From Streptomyces xiamenensis (GTDB lineage: Bacteria; Actinomycetota; Actinomycetes; Streptomycetales; Streptomycetaceae), in assembly GCF_000993785.3 (NCBI RefSeq), contig NZ_CP009922.3, positions 744,001 to 808,000 of the forward strand: 64,000 bases of DNA. Reading direction: 5' to 3'. The position numbers were made by a program, and so were the translations under genes. The notes beneath the pieces were generated by a model. That model saw nothing but the letters and a program-made list of their open reading frames with translations, made no database searches and was not told where the DNA came from. Of the stretch, positions 1 through 9,000 are shown piece by piece. Position 1 is the first letter of the stretch. Every line of letters begins with the position of its first letter.

Positions 1-461
1 TAGTAGCGGGGCATCAGGCCGCCCTGCGAGTGGCCGACCAGGTCGACCTCGCTCGCCCCGGTGCGGGCCAGGACCCGGTCGACATGGGCGGCGAGTTCAC
101 CGGCCGAGTCCTCCATCGGGGTCAGGCCGCCGACGAGCGGCACGCCCGGCAGCCGGCCGTAGTCGAAGGAGTGGACACAGTAGCCGCGCTGGACGAGATA
201 GGGCGCCAGGCCCAGCCAGTTGTTGGTGCCGTCGGCGAAGGTGCCGTGCACCAGGACCACGGGGCGGGGGTGGGCGGCGGCGGGGACGCAGTTCTCCTTG
301 TTCCAGCCGCCGGTGGCGGCGGCAGCGGCCGGGGCACCGGTGGAGGCGGGGGCGGTGGCGGCCGTGGCCGGGGCGGGCAGCACGGCGAGCAGGGCGGCCA
401 GCAGCAGGCCGGTGGTCAGTCGTCTCGTGCGGATACGGGTGTCGTTCCGGGGCAGCTTCAC
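1..461 (-). CDS. Secreted triacylglycerol lipase / alpha-beta hydrolase (partial, C-terminus outside window)
   Basis: Only the first 153 residues are visible because the gene runs off the left edge. The GTG start at 459-461 has an AGGAG ribosome site 7 bases upstream. A basic N-terminus followed by a hydrophobic stretch (TTGLLLAALLAVLP) and an APATA region is a typical secretion signal. After an Ala-rich linker come PVVLVHGT, the oxyanion strand of lipases, and GHSQGG, the nucleophile elbow with the catalytic Ser, near residue 144. This matches extracellular Streptomyces lipases that hydrolyse acyl esters outside the cell. The Asp and His of the triad lie beyond the window. It is divergent from the dipeptidase gene. 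Confidence 0.85.
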   Translation of the reverse strand, partial: MKLPRNDTRIRTRRLTTGLLLAALLAVLPAPATAATAPASTGAPAAAAATGGWNKENCVPAAAHPRPVVLVHGTFADGTNNWLGLAPYLVQRGYCVHSFDYGRLPGVPLVGGLTPMEDSAGELAAHVDRVLARTGASEVDLVGHSQGGLMPRY

Positions 462-666
462 GGGGCGGCTCCTCGCTGGACTCACATGGGGGGGTGACAG
501 CGCGGCAGCTGCTGGGGTCCGGACCACAGTTACTGCTGAGTACCCCTCACGTTACGAGCGGGTAACCCCGTCGCCCAGCACCCGGTACGTGAAGAATCCG
601 GCACACCGTCACCACCTTGGCCGCACACCTGTCGCGGCACGGGACCACCCCTGATAGGAACCGGTT

Positions 667-1395
667 ATGCGCCGCTCCCCCGCCCTGCTGGCCGTCGCCG
701 CGGTCGCCGGTACCGCTCTCGTCCTGCCGCTGTCCGGCTCGCAGGGGCCGCCGGCGGTCACGGACACCGCCCCCGCCGACTTCGTGGCGCTGCGCGAGGT
801 CGCCCCGGCCATCCGGCAGGAGATGCGGTACGCGGGTCCGCACAACTTCACCGGCGAGCGGGTGGACGGGTACGAACAGGCCGAGTGCCTGCTCACCTCG
901 GACGCGGCGCACGCCCTGGAACGCGCCGCCCGCGCGCTGGAGGCCCAGGGCTACGGGCTGCTGGTGTACGACTGCTATCGGCCGCAGCGTGCCGTGGACC
1001 ACTTCCTGCGCTGGATGGAACAGCCCGAGGACGGCCGCACCCGGGCGGAGTTCTATCCCCGGGTGCCCAAGGAGCGGCTGGTCGAGGACGGCTACCTGGC
1101 CGAGAAGTCGGGTCACAGCAGAGGCAGTACGGTCGATCTGACGCTGACCGGGGCGGACGGGGGCGATCCGGTGGACATGGGCACCGGATTCGACTTCTTC
1201 GATCCGCGCTCGCACGGCGACTCCCCCGACGTCCCCGGGGAGGCACGGGCCGCGCGCCGGGTGCTGGCCTCAGCCCTGGGGGCGGAGGGGTTCGCACCGG
1301 TGGAGACCGAATGGTGGCACTTCGGCCACCGGGCCGAACCGTACCCGGAGACCTTCTTCGACTTCCCCGTGTCCCTGGACTCACTCGGTCGTTGA
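667..1395 (+). CDS. VanX-type D-alanyl-D-alanine dipeptidase (M15D), exported
   Basis: A 242-residue protein that should cleave D-Ala-D-Ala, the peptidoglycan precursor or breakdown dipeptide. The zinc and catalytic pattern of the VanX/DdpX family is complete: SGHSRGSTVD gives His150 and Asp157 (spacing seven, as in VanX His116/Asp123), and ETEWWH gives catalytic Glu215 and zinc ligand His218. CYRPQRA supplies the conserved Arg. Unlike cytoplasmic VanX of resistance operons, it begins with a signal-like segment (residues 1-22), so it probably acts outside the membrane in wall turnover. No vanH, vanA or vanRS genes are adjacent, so a resistance role is not indicated. AGGA lies 8 bases before ATG. 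Confidence 0.88.
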   Translation: MRRSPALLAVAAVAGTALVLPLSGSQGPPAVTDTAPADFVALREVAPAIRQEMRYAGPHNFTGERVDGYEQAECLLTSDAAHALERAARALEAQGYGLLVYDCYRPQRAVDHFLRWMEQPEDGRTRAEFYPRVPKERLVEDGYLAEKSGHSRGSTVDLTLTGADGGDPVDMGTGFDFFDPRSHGDSPDVPGEARAARRVLASALGAEGFAPVETEWWHFGHRAEPYPETFFDFPVSLDSLGR

Positions 1396-1565
1396 CACGG
1401 GCAACGGCGGCGGCCACCGGAGCCACCCCCGTGGGTCCCGATGACCGCCACCGTCGCTGATCACCGACGCGCCGGGCGCGCCGAATGGTTTCGCCCTTCC
1501 GGGCGTTGTCACCTTTTCGCGACACGGGCGGGACAACCTCAGGACGTCACGGCCGCAACTCCCGT

Positions 1566-2171
1566 TCAGGACACGGCTGAGCGCTGCCGTGCCGACCGGT
1601 GCAGCGCGTGCTCCACCACCGCGACCAGCGCGTCCCTGGCCGAGGAACGCTCGCGTGCGTCGCACAGCAGCACCGGGACGTCCTCGTCCAGATCCAGCGC
1701 GCGCCGCACCTGCTCCGGCGGGTAACGCACGGCCCCCTCGAAGCAGTTGACCGCCACCGCGAACGGCAGCCCCCGGGTCTCGAAGAAGTCGACCACCGAG
1801 AAGCTGTCCGCGAGTCGCCGCGTGTCCACGAGGATCAGCGCGCCCAGCGCCCCGCGCGCCAGCTCGTCCCACAGGAAGCGGAACCGCTCCTGCCCCGGTG
1901 TGCCGAAGAGGTACACGATCACCGAGTCGCTGATGGTGATCCGGCCGAAGTCCATTGCCACGGTGGTGGATCGTTTCCCCGCCACCCCCCGGATGTCGTC
2001 CACCGGCCGTCCGGCCTCCGTCAGCGACTCCTCCGTCTGGAGGGTCTTGATGTCGCTGACGGCGCCGACCAGCGTCGTCTTCCCGACACCGAAGGCCCCC
2101 GCGACGAGGATCTTCAGTGCCGTGGGGTCCGCGGACCTGCCGCGGCCGCGTTCAAAGGGCCCGGAGACCAT
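1566..2171 (-). CDS. cvnD: Conservon small GTPase-like ATP/GTP-binding protein CvnD
   Basis: The last gene of the conservon, 201 residues. P-loop GAFGVGKTT is at about residues 26-34. A switch-II-like GTPGQERF resembles Ras/Arf-type G proteins, and AVNCFEG replaces the usual NKxD specificity loop, as is common in CvnD proteins. In characterised Streptomyces conservons, CvnA-B-C-D form a membrane-associated complex likened to eukaryotic GPCR signalling, controlling development or antibiotic onset. The start overlaps the end of cvnC by 20 bp, so translation is probably coupled. No P450 (sometimes the fifth conservon gene) follows. Confidence 0.93.
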   Translation of the reverse strand: MVSGPFERGRGRSADPTALKILVAGAFGVGKTTLVGAVSDIKTLQTEESLTEAGRPVDDIRGVAGKRSTTVAMDFGRITISDSVIVYLFGTPGQERFRFLWDELARGALGALILVDTRRLADSFSVVDFFETRGLPFAVAVNCFEGAVRYPPEQVRRALDLDEDVPVLLCDARERSSARDALVAVVEHALHRSARQRSAVS

Positions 2172-2550
2172 CGATCACCTCACGGAGTGTGCTGTCGTCC
2201 TGCAACTGGGAGGCGGGGACCGGGCGGCTGACCCGTACCAGACCGGCGTCGAGCAGATCACTGATGAGCACCCGTACCACCCCGACCGGCAGGTCGAGGC
2301 CGGTGGCGAGTTCCGCCACCGACTCGGTGGTACGGCGGCAGCGGCGCATGATCTCGGCGTGCTCGGGGGCCAGTTCGCGGTCGGTGAGATCGCTGCCGGT
2401 TCCGGCCGCGCCCTCCTGGTCACCGGTCTTGGCCGTCACCAGGGCGATCAGGTCGAGGGGGTGATCGACGGTCCCGCGGGTGCGGCCGCGCGTCATCGCG
2501 TAGGGCCGCACAATGGGTCCCGCCTCCTCGTCGAACCAGCCGTGGCTCAT
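2152..2550 (-). CDS. cvnC: Conservon DUF742 protein CvnC
   Basis: 132 residues, DUF742 family. The conserved opening FDEEAGPIVRPYAMTRGRT, with the RPY(A/T)xTxGR motif, is diagnostic. The C-terminal half (EIMRRCRRTTESVAELATGL, then VLISDLLDAGLV) looks like a winged-helix fold. It lies between the roadblock gene cvnB (11-base gap) and the GTPase gene cvnD (20-bp overlap). In studied conservons CvnC binds its partners. The function is inferred from family and order, with no enzymatic motif visible. Confidence 0.93.
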   Translation of the reverse strand: MSHGWFDEEAGPIVRPYAMTRGRTRGTVDHPLDLIALVTAKTGDQEGAAGTGSDLTDRELAPEHAEIMRRCRRTTESVAELATGLDLPVGVVRVLISDLLDAGLVRVSRPVPASQLQDDSTLREVIDGLRAL

Positions 2551-2561
2551 CGGCCGGCCGG

Positions 2562-2999
2562 TCAGCTCTCGCCCGGGCCACCGCGCGGCGCGGTGCCCAG
2601 GTGCGCGCCGACCCGCTTGATCAGCAGCGTCATCTCGTAGCCGATCTGTCCTATGTCCGCCTCGATCTCGGCGAAGACGGCGAGCGCGCTGCCCTGGCCC
2701 GCCGCGGCCACGAAGAGAAACGCGTCATCCAGCTCCACCAGGGTCTGGCGGACCCCGCCGGTCGCGAAGTGGCGTCCCACCCCCCTGGCCAGTGAGTGGA
2801 ACCCGGAGGCCACGGCCGCCAGTTGCTCGCTGTCCTCCCGGCTCAGCGCCTGGGAGGCGCCGCGCGCCAGACCGTCGGCGGAGAGTATCAGCGCATGGCG
2901 GATTCCCGCCACTCGTCCGACGAGTTCGTCGAGCAGCCAGTCGAGCCGCTCACCATCCTGAGGTGTGCCGTCCTGGGCGTCGGCCCCCGGTGCAGTCAT
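2562..2999 (-). CDS. cvnB: Conservon roadblock/LC7 protein CvnB
   Basis: 145 residues of roadblock/LC7 fold (MglB-like), starting at the ATG at 2999, 11 bases after cvnA. Family features are LDWLLDELVGRVAGIRHALILSADG (helix then strand) and the central LARGVGRHFATGGVRQTLVE. Roadblock proteins usually act as scaffolds or GTPase-activating partners of small G proteins, which fits the partner GTPase encoded two genes downstream. Confidence 0.93.
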   Translation of the reverse strand: MTAPGADAQDGTPQDGERLDWLLDELVGRVAGIRHALILSADGLARGASQALSREDSEQLAAVASGFHSLARGVGRHFATGGVRQTLVELDDAFLFVAAAGQGSALAVFAEIEADIGQIGYEMTLLIKRVGAHLGTAPRGGPGES

Positions 3000-3010
3000 G
3001 GGTCTGCCCC

Positions 3011-5596
3011 TTACGGTGTCGGTGCCTGCGGGTCATCGTCCCGCCTGGTGTCGTTGCGGTTGTCGCGGTGGTCGTTGTGCTGCCGGCCGCGCCGCCAGCC
3101 GAGTTGCAGTGCGGCCATCCTGGCCCGCACCTCGTCGGCGTCCTGCTCCGTCAGGTCGGTGACGGTGGCGTGGGCGCCCGGCTCCTCGTCGTCCCAGGTG
3201 TCGGGGACCGCGGCGGGGGCGGAGGCGGGCGGCGTGCGGCGCTGCCGGCGCGGCAACCCGGCGACGGTGGTGCCACCGCCGTCCTCCTCCTGGTGACCGG
3301 GCGCGGGATTCTCCTCGCCCGGTGGTTCGCCGACCTGCCGCCCGTGGTCGGCGACCAGCACCGGGGTGCGGCGCCGCTGCGGCAGCGGGATGGGCGGTGC
3401 GGGATCGGCCGCGGTGGTGTGCTCGGCCTGATCCACGGGGTCCGCGGGGCGCGGTGGCGCGGGGTACGCGGAGGGTTCGTGGTGTGCGGGGTACTCGTCG
3501 GGGCGGGCGTGCCGGGGCCGTTCGCCGCGCCGCCCGTCGCCGTCGCCATCGCCGTCGTCGGGGAAGGGGTAGGGACCGAAGCCGCGTGCGCCCTCCCCGG
3601 CATGCTCCAGGCTCCGGAAGCCGACCGGCGCCTCCAGCTCGACGGGCCCGTCCACCGGGCCGTTCAACAGCTCGGGCGGCGCGGGGCGTTCGGGCAGCGG
3701 ATTGCGCTCCCCGGGGCCGTCGCCGGTCTCGGTGAGCAGTTCGCCGGGCAGCAGCACGACCGCGGTGGTGCCGCCGTACGGGGACTCCTTCAGGGAGACG
3801 CGCACCCCGTGCCGCTCCGCCAGCCGGGATACCACGAACAGGCCGAGCCTGTCGGTGTCGGACAGGTCGAACTCGGGGGTGTGCGCCAGCCTTTCGTTGG
3901 CCTCGTGGAGCGCCTCGGCGGTCATGCCCAGGCCCCGGTCGTGGATCTCCAGGGTGTAGCCGTGCGGGACCCGTTCCCCGGACACCTGAACGGCGGTGTG
4001 CGGCGGGGAGAAGACCGTCGCGTTCTCCAGGAGTTCCGCGATCAGATGCGTCAGGTCGGCCACCGCGCCGCCGGCCACCGCCAGTTGGGGCATCCGGTGC
4101 AGCTCCACGCGCTCGTAGTCCTCGACCTCGGCCACCGACGCCCGCACCACGTCCATGAGCTGGACGGGCTTGCGCCACTGCCGGGCCGGGGCCGCGCCGG
4201 AGAGGATGACCAGGCCCTCGGCGTGCCGGCGCATCCGGGTGGTGAGGTGGTCGAGGCGGAAGAGATCGGCGAGTTCGTCGGCGTCGTCGGTGCGCCGCTC
4301 CATCGCGTCCAGCAGGCCCAGCTGACGGTGGAGCAGCACCTGGTTGCGGCGGGCCAGATTGACCAGGACGTCGGAGATGCCGCGCCGCACGGTGGCCTGT
4401 TCGACGGCGGCGGCGACTGCGGCGCGCTGCAGGGTGTTGAGGGACTGGCCGACCTGGCCGACCTCGTCGCGGCCGTACTCCAGGTGCGGTGCCTCGGTCT
4501 CCACGTCCACCCGCTCGCCGGCTGCCAGGCGGCGCAGCACGCCGGGCAGCCGTACCTCGGCGGCGTCCTTGGCCTCCTTGGAGAGCGTCATCAGGTCGCG
4601 GATCAGCGCACTGCCGATGCGCAGCGAGACGATCAGCGAGAGGATCACGGCGGCGGCGCCGAGCACGCCGGCCGCCCCGGCCCGTACCAGCACGGCCGTG
4701 GCCTCGGGGTCGACGGCGTCCTGGTAGCGCTCCTGGGCGGCCTCCCCGAGGGAGCGCAGCTGTTCCAGGGCATTGCCGCCGGTGTCCACCCACTGGTCGG
4801 CGCGGGCGGAGCGGGTGCCGCCGTCCAGCAGCCGGCCCTCGACGACAGTGAGGACGTGGCCGGGGCCGGTGTCCCAGAAGGTGTCGTGGGCCTGCTGGTC
4901 GTGCAGCGGGAGGTCGGGGAGGTAGGTGGTGTAGGCCAGGTCGCGTTCGGTGATGCGGTCGCCGACCTGGCGCAGTTCGGTGTCGGTGATGCGCCCCGCC
5001 GCCAGCGCCCCGGCCACCAGCGCGTCCTCGCGCGAGAGGTACTCGCGGGCCTGCGCGATGCCGACGACGGCGCGGCCGTGCCGGTCGAGGTCGACGTTCT
5101 CCACGAGGTGCAGGGCGGCCAGGAACCGGAATCCCGGGTCGATGACGACCGTGTAGGCATTGAGTGCGGCGGTACGGGAGATGGTGTTGCTGTGGACCTG
5201 ATCGCGCAGCGCGGAAAGACCGTCCAGACCGGACAGAAAGGCGTCCAGCCGTTCCTTGGCGCCCCCGTTGAGGTCGTCGCGAGCGCCGCCCGCGGCTTCT
5301 TCGCGTACCTCGGCAACGGTGTTGTCGGTGGACTCCTGGGTGGTGCGCAGCTGAGCGAGGGCGTCCGAGCGGCGCGGGTCGGCGAGGAACACCAGGGTCT
5401 GGCGGCGCTCTTGCTGGATGGCGTGGATGACGCTCTCGGCGGGGGTGCCGAGTCTGTCGGAGACGGAGGCGACGGCGAGCAGGGATCTGGCCTCGGCGAC
5501 GGTGATGGCCGTGGCGAACGCCCAGATCGACACGAGCGACAGCAGGGGTACCAGCAGCAGGGCCCCTATCTTCCGTCGGATCGACTTCCCTCGCAC
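3011..5596 (-). CDS. cvnA: Conservon sensor histidine-kinase-like protein CvnA
   Basis: 861 residues from the GTG at 5596, chosen because GGGAGG lies just upstream; the open frame extends further but reads through non-coding DNA. TM helix 1 is at about residues 9-30, followed by an extracytoplasmic nitrate/nitrite-sensing-like helical domain to about 300. TM helix 2 is at 302-324, then a HAMP region. A DHp-like segment (LFRLDHLTTRMRRHAE, about 450) carries a His in a nonstandard context. The HATPase domain has an N box (ELLENATVFSPP, about 522) and G box (DRGLGM, about 554). The last 200 residues are Pro/Arg/Asp-rich and disordered. Autophosphorylation has not been shown for most CvnA proteins. 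Confidence 0.93.
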   Translation of the reverse strand: MRGKSIRRKIGALLLVPLLSLVSIWAFATAITVAEARSLLAVASVSDRLGTPAESVIHAIQQERRQTLVFLADPRRSDALAQLRTTQESTDNTVAEVREEAAGGARDDLNGGAKERLDAFLSGLDGLSALRDQVHSNTISRTAALNAYTVVIDPGFRFLAALHLVENVDLDRHGRAVVGIAQAREYLSREDALVAGALAAGRITDTELRQVGDRITERDLAYTTYLPDLPLHDQQAHDTFWDTGPGHVLTVVEGRLLDGGTRSARADQWVDTGGNALEQLRSLGEAAQERYQDAVDPEATAVLVRAGAAGVLGAAAVILSLIVSLRIGSALIRDLMTLSKEAKDAAEVRLPGVLRRLAAGERVDVETEAPHLEYGRDEVGQVGQSLNTLQRAAVAAAVEQATVRRGISDVLVNLARRNQVLLHRQLGLLDAMERRTDDADELADLFRLDHLTTRMRRHAEGLVILSGAAPARQWRKPVQLMDVVRASVAEVEDYERVELHRMPQLAVAGGAVADLTHLIAELLENATVFSPPHTAVQVSGERVPHGYTLEIHDRGLGMTAEALHEANERLAHTPEFDLSDTDRLGLFVVSRLAERHGVRVSLKESPYGGTTAVVLLPGELLTETGDGPGERNPLPERPAPPELLNGPVDGPVELEAPVGFRSLEHAGEGARGFGPYPFPDDGDGDGDGRRGERPRHARPDEYPAHHEPSAYPAPPRPADPVDQAEHTTAADPAPPIPLPQRRRTPVLVADHGRQVGEPPGEENPAPGHQEEDGGGTTVAGLPRRQRRTPPASAPAAVPDTWDDEEPGAHATVTDLTEQDADEVRARMAALQLGWRRGRQHNDHRDNRNDTRRDDDPQAPTP

Positions 5597-5768
5597 GTGC
5601 GGGCCCTCCCAGGGGTGTGTCCGTGCTGTTGCGTGCTGCGACAGCGCGAGCCTACTACCGCTGATAGCGGCTGGGCGTGAGGACTTGGTGAGGGCGTGAG
5701 CGGGGCGGGGCCGTACCATGGAGCGGCAGGACATACCAGCACATCTCACCGTACCGGAGGACGGCGGA

Positions 5769-6059
5769 GTGTATGCGAGACCCCGGATGCCCGATCCGGT
5801 GCGCAACGCGGCGGTGCGGGCCGTCATCATCATCGCACTGACACTCAGTCAGGTCGTCGTGGTCCTGCTGTGCACGCTGGCCGGATCCTGGCTGGCGCTG
5901 CCGATGACGATCTCGTCGGTGGCCTCCACGGTCGTGGCGACCTGGGCGGTGCTGGACATCTGGATCACCCGGCAGGCGTGGCGGCAGCGGAACGGCGTGA
6001 TGTCCGTACCGAGCAGTGTGGCCCGCCGGCGCACCTCCCTGTGGCACTACGATCAGTGA
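5769..6059 (+). CDS. Small two-helix membrane protein of unknown function
   Basis: 96 residues with no recognised family. I chose the GTG at 5769 because GGAGG sits 8 bases upstream; the ATG at 5718 in the same frame lacks a good ribosome site. Two hydrophobic segments are visible, AVIIIALTLSQVVVVLLCTL and WLALPMTISSVASTVVATWAVL, followed by a basic tail ending in TSLWHYDQ. It is transcribed away from cvnA (173 bp divergent gap) and its last 7 bp overlap the 3' end of the SMC-like gene on the other strand. A role beside the conservon is only positional inference. Confidence 0.75.
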   Translation: MYARPRMPDPVRNAAVRAVIIIALTLSQVVVVLLCTLAGSWLALPMTISSVASTVVATWAVLDIWITRQAWRQRNGVMSVPSSVARRRTSLWHYDQ

Positions 6060-9000
6060 GCCGGCGCCTCCGGGCTGTCGGCGGGCTTGCGGTAGACCCG
6101 GGTGGCGGTGATCTCCCCGTGGATGGCCTCTGATTCAGCGCCGCGCTGCTGCGGCAGCCCGGGCCGCAGATGCTCCTCGACGCTGATGTACTTGAGCCCG
6201 GCCCGCAGGTCCGCGTCGTTGCGCAGCCTGATGACCAGCGGGAACTCGGCGAGCGCGGTCGTGTCGAACAGCCCTGTGGTGTAGAGGAGCTGGACGCCCA
6301 GCGCGTCGGCGACCGCCCGCTGGAGCTCCAGCAGATAGGTGGCGTTGGCGCGGCCGATGGGGTTGTCGAGGAACAGGGTGCCGGCGTGCCGGTGCTTGTC
6401 CCGGCCCCGGTCGTTGCTGCGCAGCGCGGCCATGGTGCAGTACAGGGCGATGGCGGCGGTCAGCAGCTGGCCGCCGGAGAACACGTCGCCCATCTGTCCG
6501 ACCGGCACCCGCTCGGCGCGCAGCACGGCGTCCGGCTTGAGGATCTCCACGGACACACCGCCCGGGCGCAGCGCGGCGTGGGTGCCGCGCAGCAGCAGGG
6601 ACATGCCGTCCCGGCGCAGGTCGGAGTTCTTCTTGACGGCGGCGCGGGTGGTCTCGTCGATGACCTCGCCGAGCCGTTCGCTCAGGGTGGCCTGGTCCGG
6701 GTCCTCGAACCGGATACGCAGGAACTCCTGCCCCGACCACTCCCCGAGCCCTTCGGGCAGCCGGGACAGCCGCTGGGCGGAGCGCAGAGTGGCCAGGGAG
6801 GACTCCACCAGGCCGCGCAGCCGGTCCACGATGGAGTCGCGGTTGCGTTCGAGCTGGGCGAGTTCATCGGTGAGGACGCGCAGCCGGGGGCGAACGCCTC
6901 GGCCCAGGCGGTGGCGTGTTCGGGCAGCGCGGCGGCGGGCAGCTCGCGGATCTGCTGCCGGGCGGGGGTGCGTACCTGTTCGTAGCGGGCGGCGTTGGCG
7001 TGCCGTACGAGGAGGTCGCCCGCCTCGCGGACGGCGCTGTCGGCCGCGGAGAGCGCGGTGGCGCACGTGCGCAGGGCGCGGCGGGCGTCGGTGGCGGACT
7101 GCCGGGCCTCGGCGAGCGTGCCGGGGTAGGGCGTGTCGTCGGGCTCGGTGCCCTCGGCGGCCGGCTGGTCGGGCTGCGGGTCGCGCAGCAGATCGCGGAG
7201 CAGGGCGGCGGTCTCCTCGAAGCCGCCGGCGCCGTCGCGGGCGGTGTGATGCTCGCGCAGCAGCTCCTCGTGGGCGGCCCGGGCGGCGTGCAACGTGTCC
7301 TCCCGGGCGGCGAGTTCGGCGGTGGCGGTGCGCAGCAGGTCGCGGGCGTGCTCGGCGTCGGCCGGGACCCGGTCCTCGGGGAGGCCGGTGTGGGCGTCGC
7401 CCTGCTCGGGGGCGAGCCGTTCGGCCTCGCCGCGCAGCCGGCCGAGCTGCTCGCTGGCGGTGGAGGAGCGGGACTCCAGCAGTTGGACGTGTGACTCGGC
7501 GCGGGCGGCGGCCGCCTGCCGGGAGGGGCCGTCGGCGCCGTCGAGTTCGGCCAGGAGCTTGGCGGCCCGGGTACGGACCTTGTTGGTCAGCCGCTCCAGG
7601 GCGGCGCTGGCGGCGCTCTCGTCGCCCTCGGCGCGGGCCTGTTCGGCCCGCAGGTCGGCGCCGACGCCGACCTTCTCGTACAGCTGGGAGGCGGTGCGGT
7701 ACGCCTCGCGCAGATCGGGCAGCGCGGTGGACGGTACCTCTGCGGGCAGTTCGTCGGGGGCGCCGGTGACCTGGGCCCGTTCGGCGCGCAGCGCGCGGGC
7801 GGTGCGGCGGGTGTCGTCGGCGGTGCGCTGGGCGGCGCGGCGGTCCTCGTCGGCGGCCCTGGCCCGCTCCAGGCACTCGGTGGCGGTGGCCTCCGACTCG
7901 GCCGCCTCGACGGCGAGTTCACGGACTCTGAGCTGCCAGTTGGCGCGTTCGCGCAGCCGGAACGCCAGCCCGGCGAGGGCGTCGGCGGAGCGGCGGGCGC
8001 GCTGCACGCGTTCCTGGGCCTCGTCGCGGACGCGGGTGGCCTCGCCGGCGATCTCCTCGGCCTCGGCGCGGGCGGTGGCCGCGTGGGCGAGCCGCTGCGA
8101 GGCGGTGGCGGCGCTCTCCTTCGCCTCCCGTGCGGCGGCGGCCAGTTCGGCCAGCCGTCCGGCGGGGCAGCCGGCCCGCCAGGAGGCGAGCCGGGCGGCG
8201 AGCGTACGGTCCCCGGCGAGCCGGGCGGCCAGCGCACGGATCTCCGTGTCGCGCTCGGTGGCGCGCCGGCGCAGTGCCTGCCGCTCGTCGTCGGCGGCGC
8301 GTTCGTCGTGCATGGCCGGGTTGGGCGGGACGAGGAAGACGCCGCTGTCCACCCCGCCGGCCGGCGGGGTGGGCGCGAGCAGGGCGGCGGCGGTGCCGAC
8401 CGCGACGGTGGAGCGGGGCAGCAGGGCCGCGCCCGCCAGGGCCTCGCGGGCGCGGGCGTGGCTGCCGGGGTCGGTGATGATCACGCCGTCGACCAGCTCG
8501 GGCCGGGCGGCGAGCACGGCGGCGTGGTCGGCGGGGTCCACGGCCTGGGCGAGATAGCGCCAGCCGGGCAGCGCGGGAATGCCGTGCTCGCCGAGGAACT
8601 CGACGGTGGCCAGCACGTCGGGGCCCGGCGGCAGCAGCCCGCCGTCCCCGAGCGCGCCGAGGATCCGCGAGTCGTCGGCGGCGGCGGTGCGCAGCTCGAA
8701 CAGCAGCCGCTCGGCCCCGCCGACCCGCTCCTCCAGCAGAGCGGTCAGCGCCTCGGCGTTGCGGTCCAGCTCCTCGGCGGTGAGCGGCCCGTCCTCCTGG
8801 CGGCCGGTGGCGGACTCGGGCGTGGTGGCGTCCCGCGAGGTGTCGCCGCCGTCCCCGGCCGGGCGGCGGCCGGGGGCCAGGCTGAGCAGTTCGGCCAGCC
8901 GTGGTTCGCGGGCCAGCGCGCCTGCGGTGGCGTGCTCGGATTCCCAGGCGGCCTGCGCCGCCTGCGCCGCGTCCATCGAGCGGGCGGCGAGCAGATCGGC

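Noticed and set aside
2792-5680. 962-residue + strand open frame opposite cvnA
   Set aside because: Antisense shadow of a recognised histidine-kinase-like gene.
5718-5768. Upstream ATG start for the small membrane protein
   Set aside because: The GTG at 5769 has a much better ribosome site; the extra 17 residues are not hydrophobic or conserved-looking.
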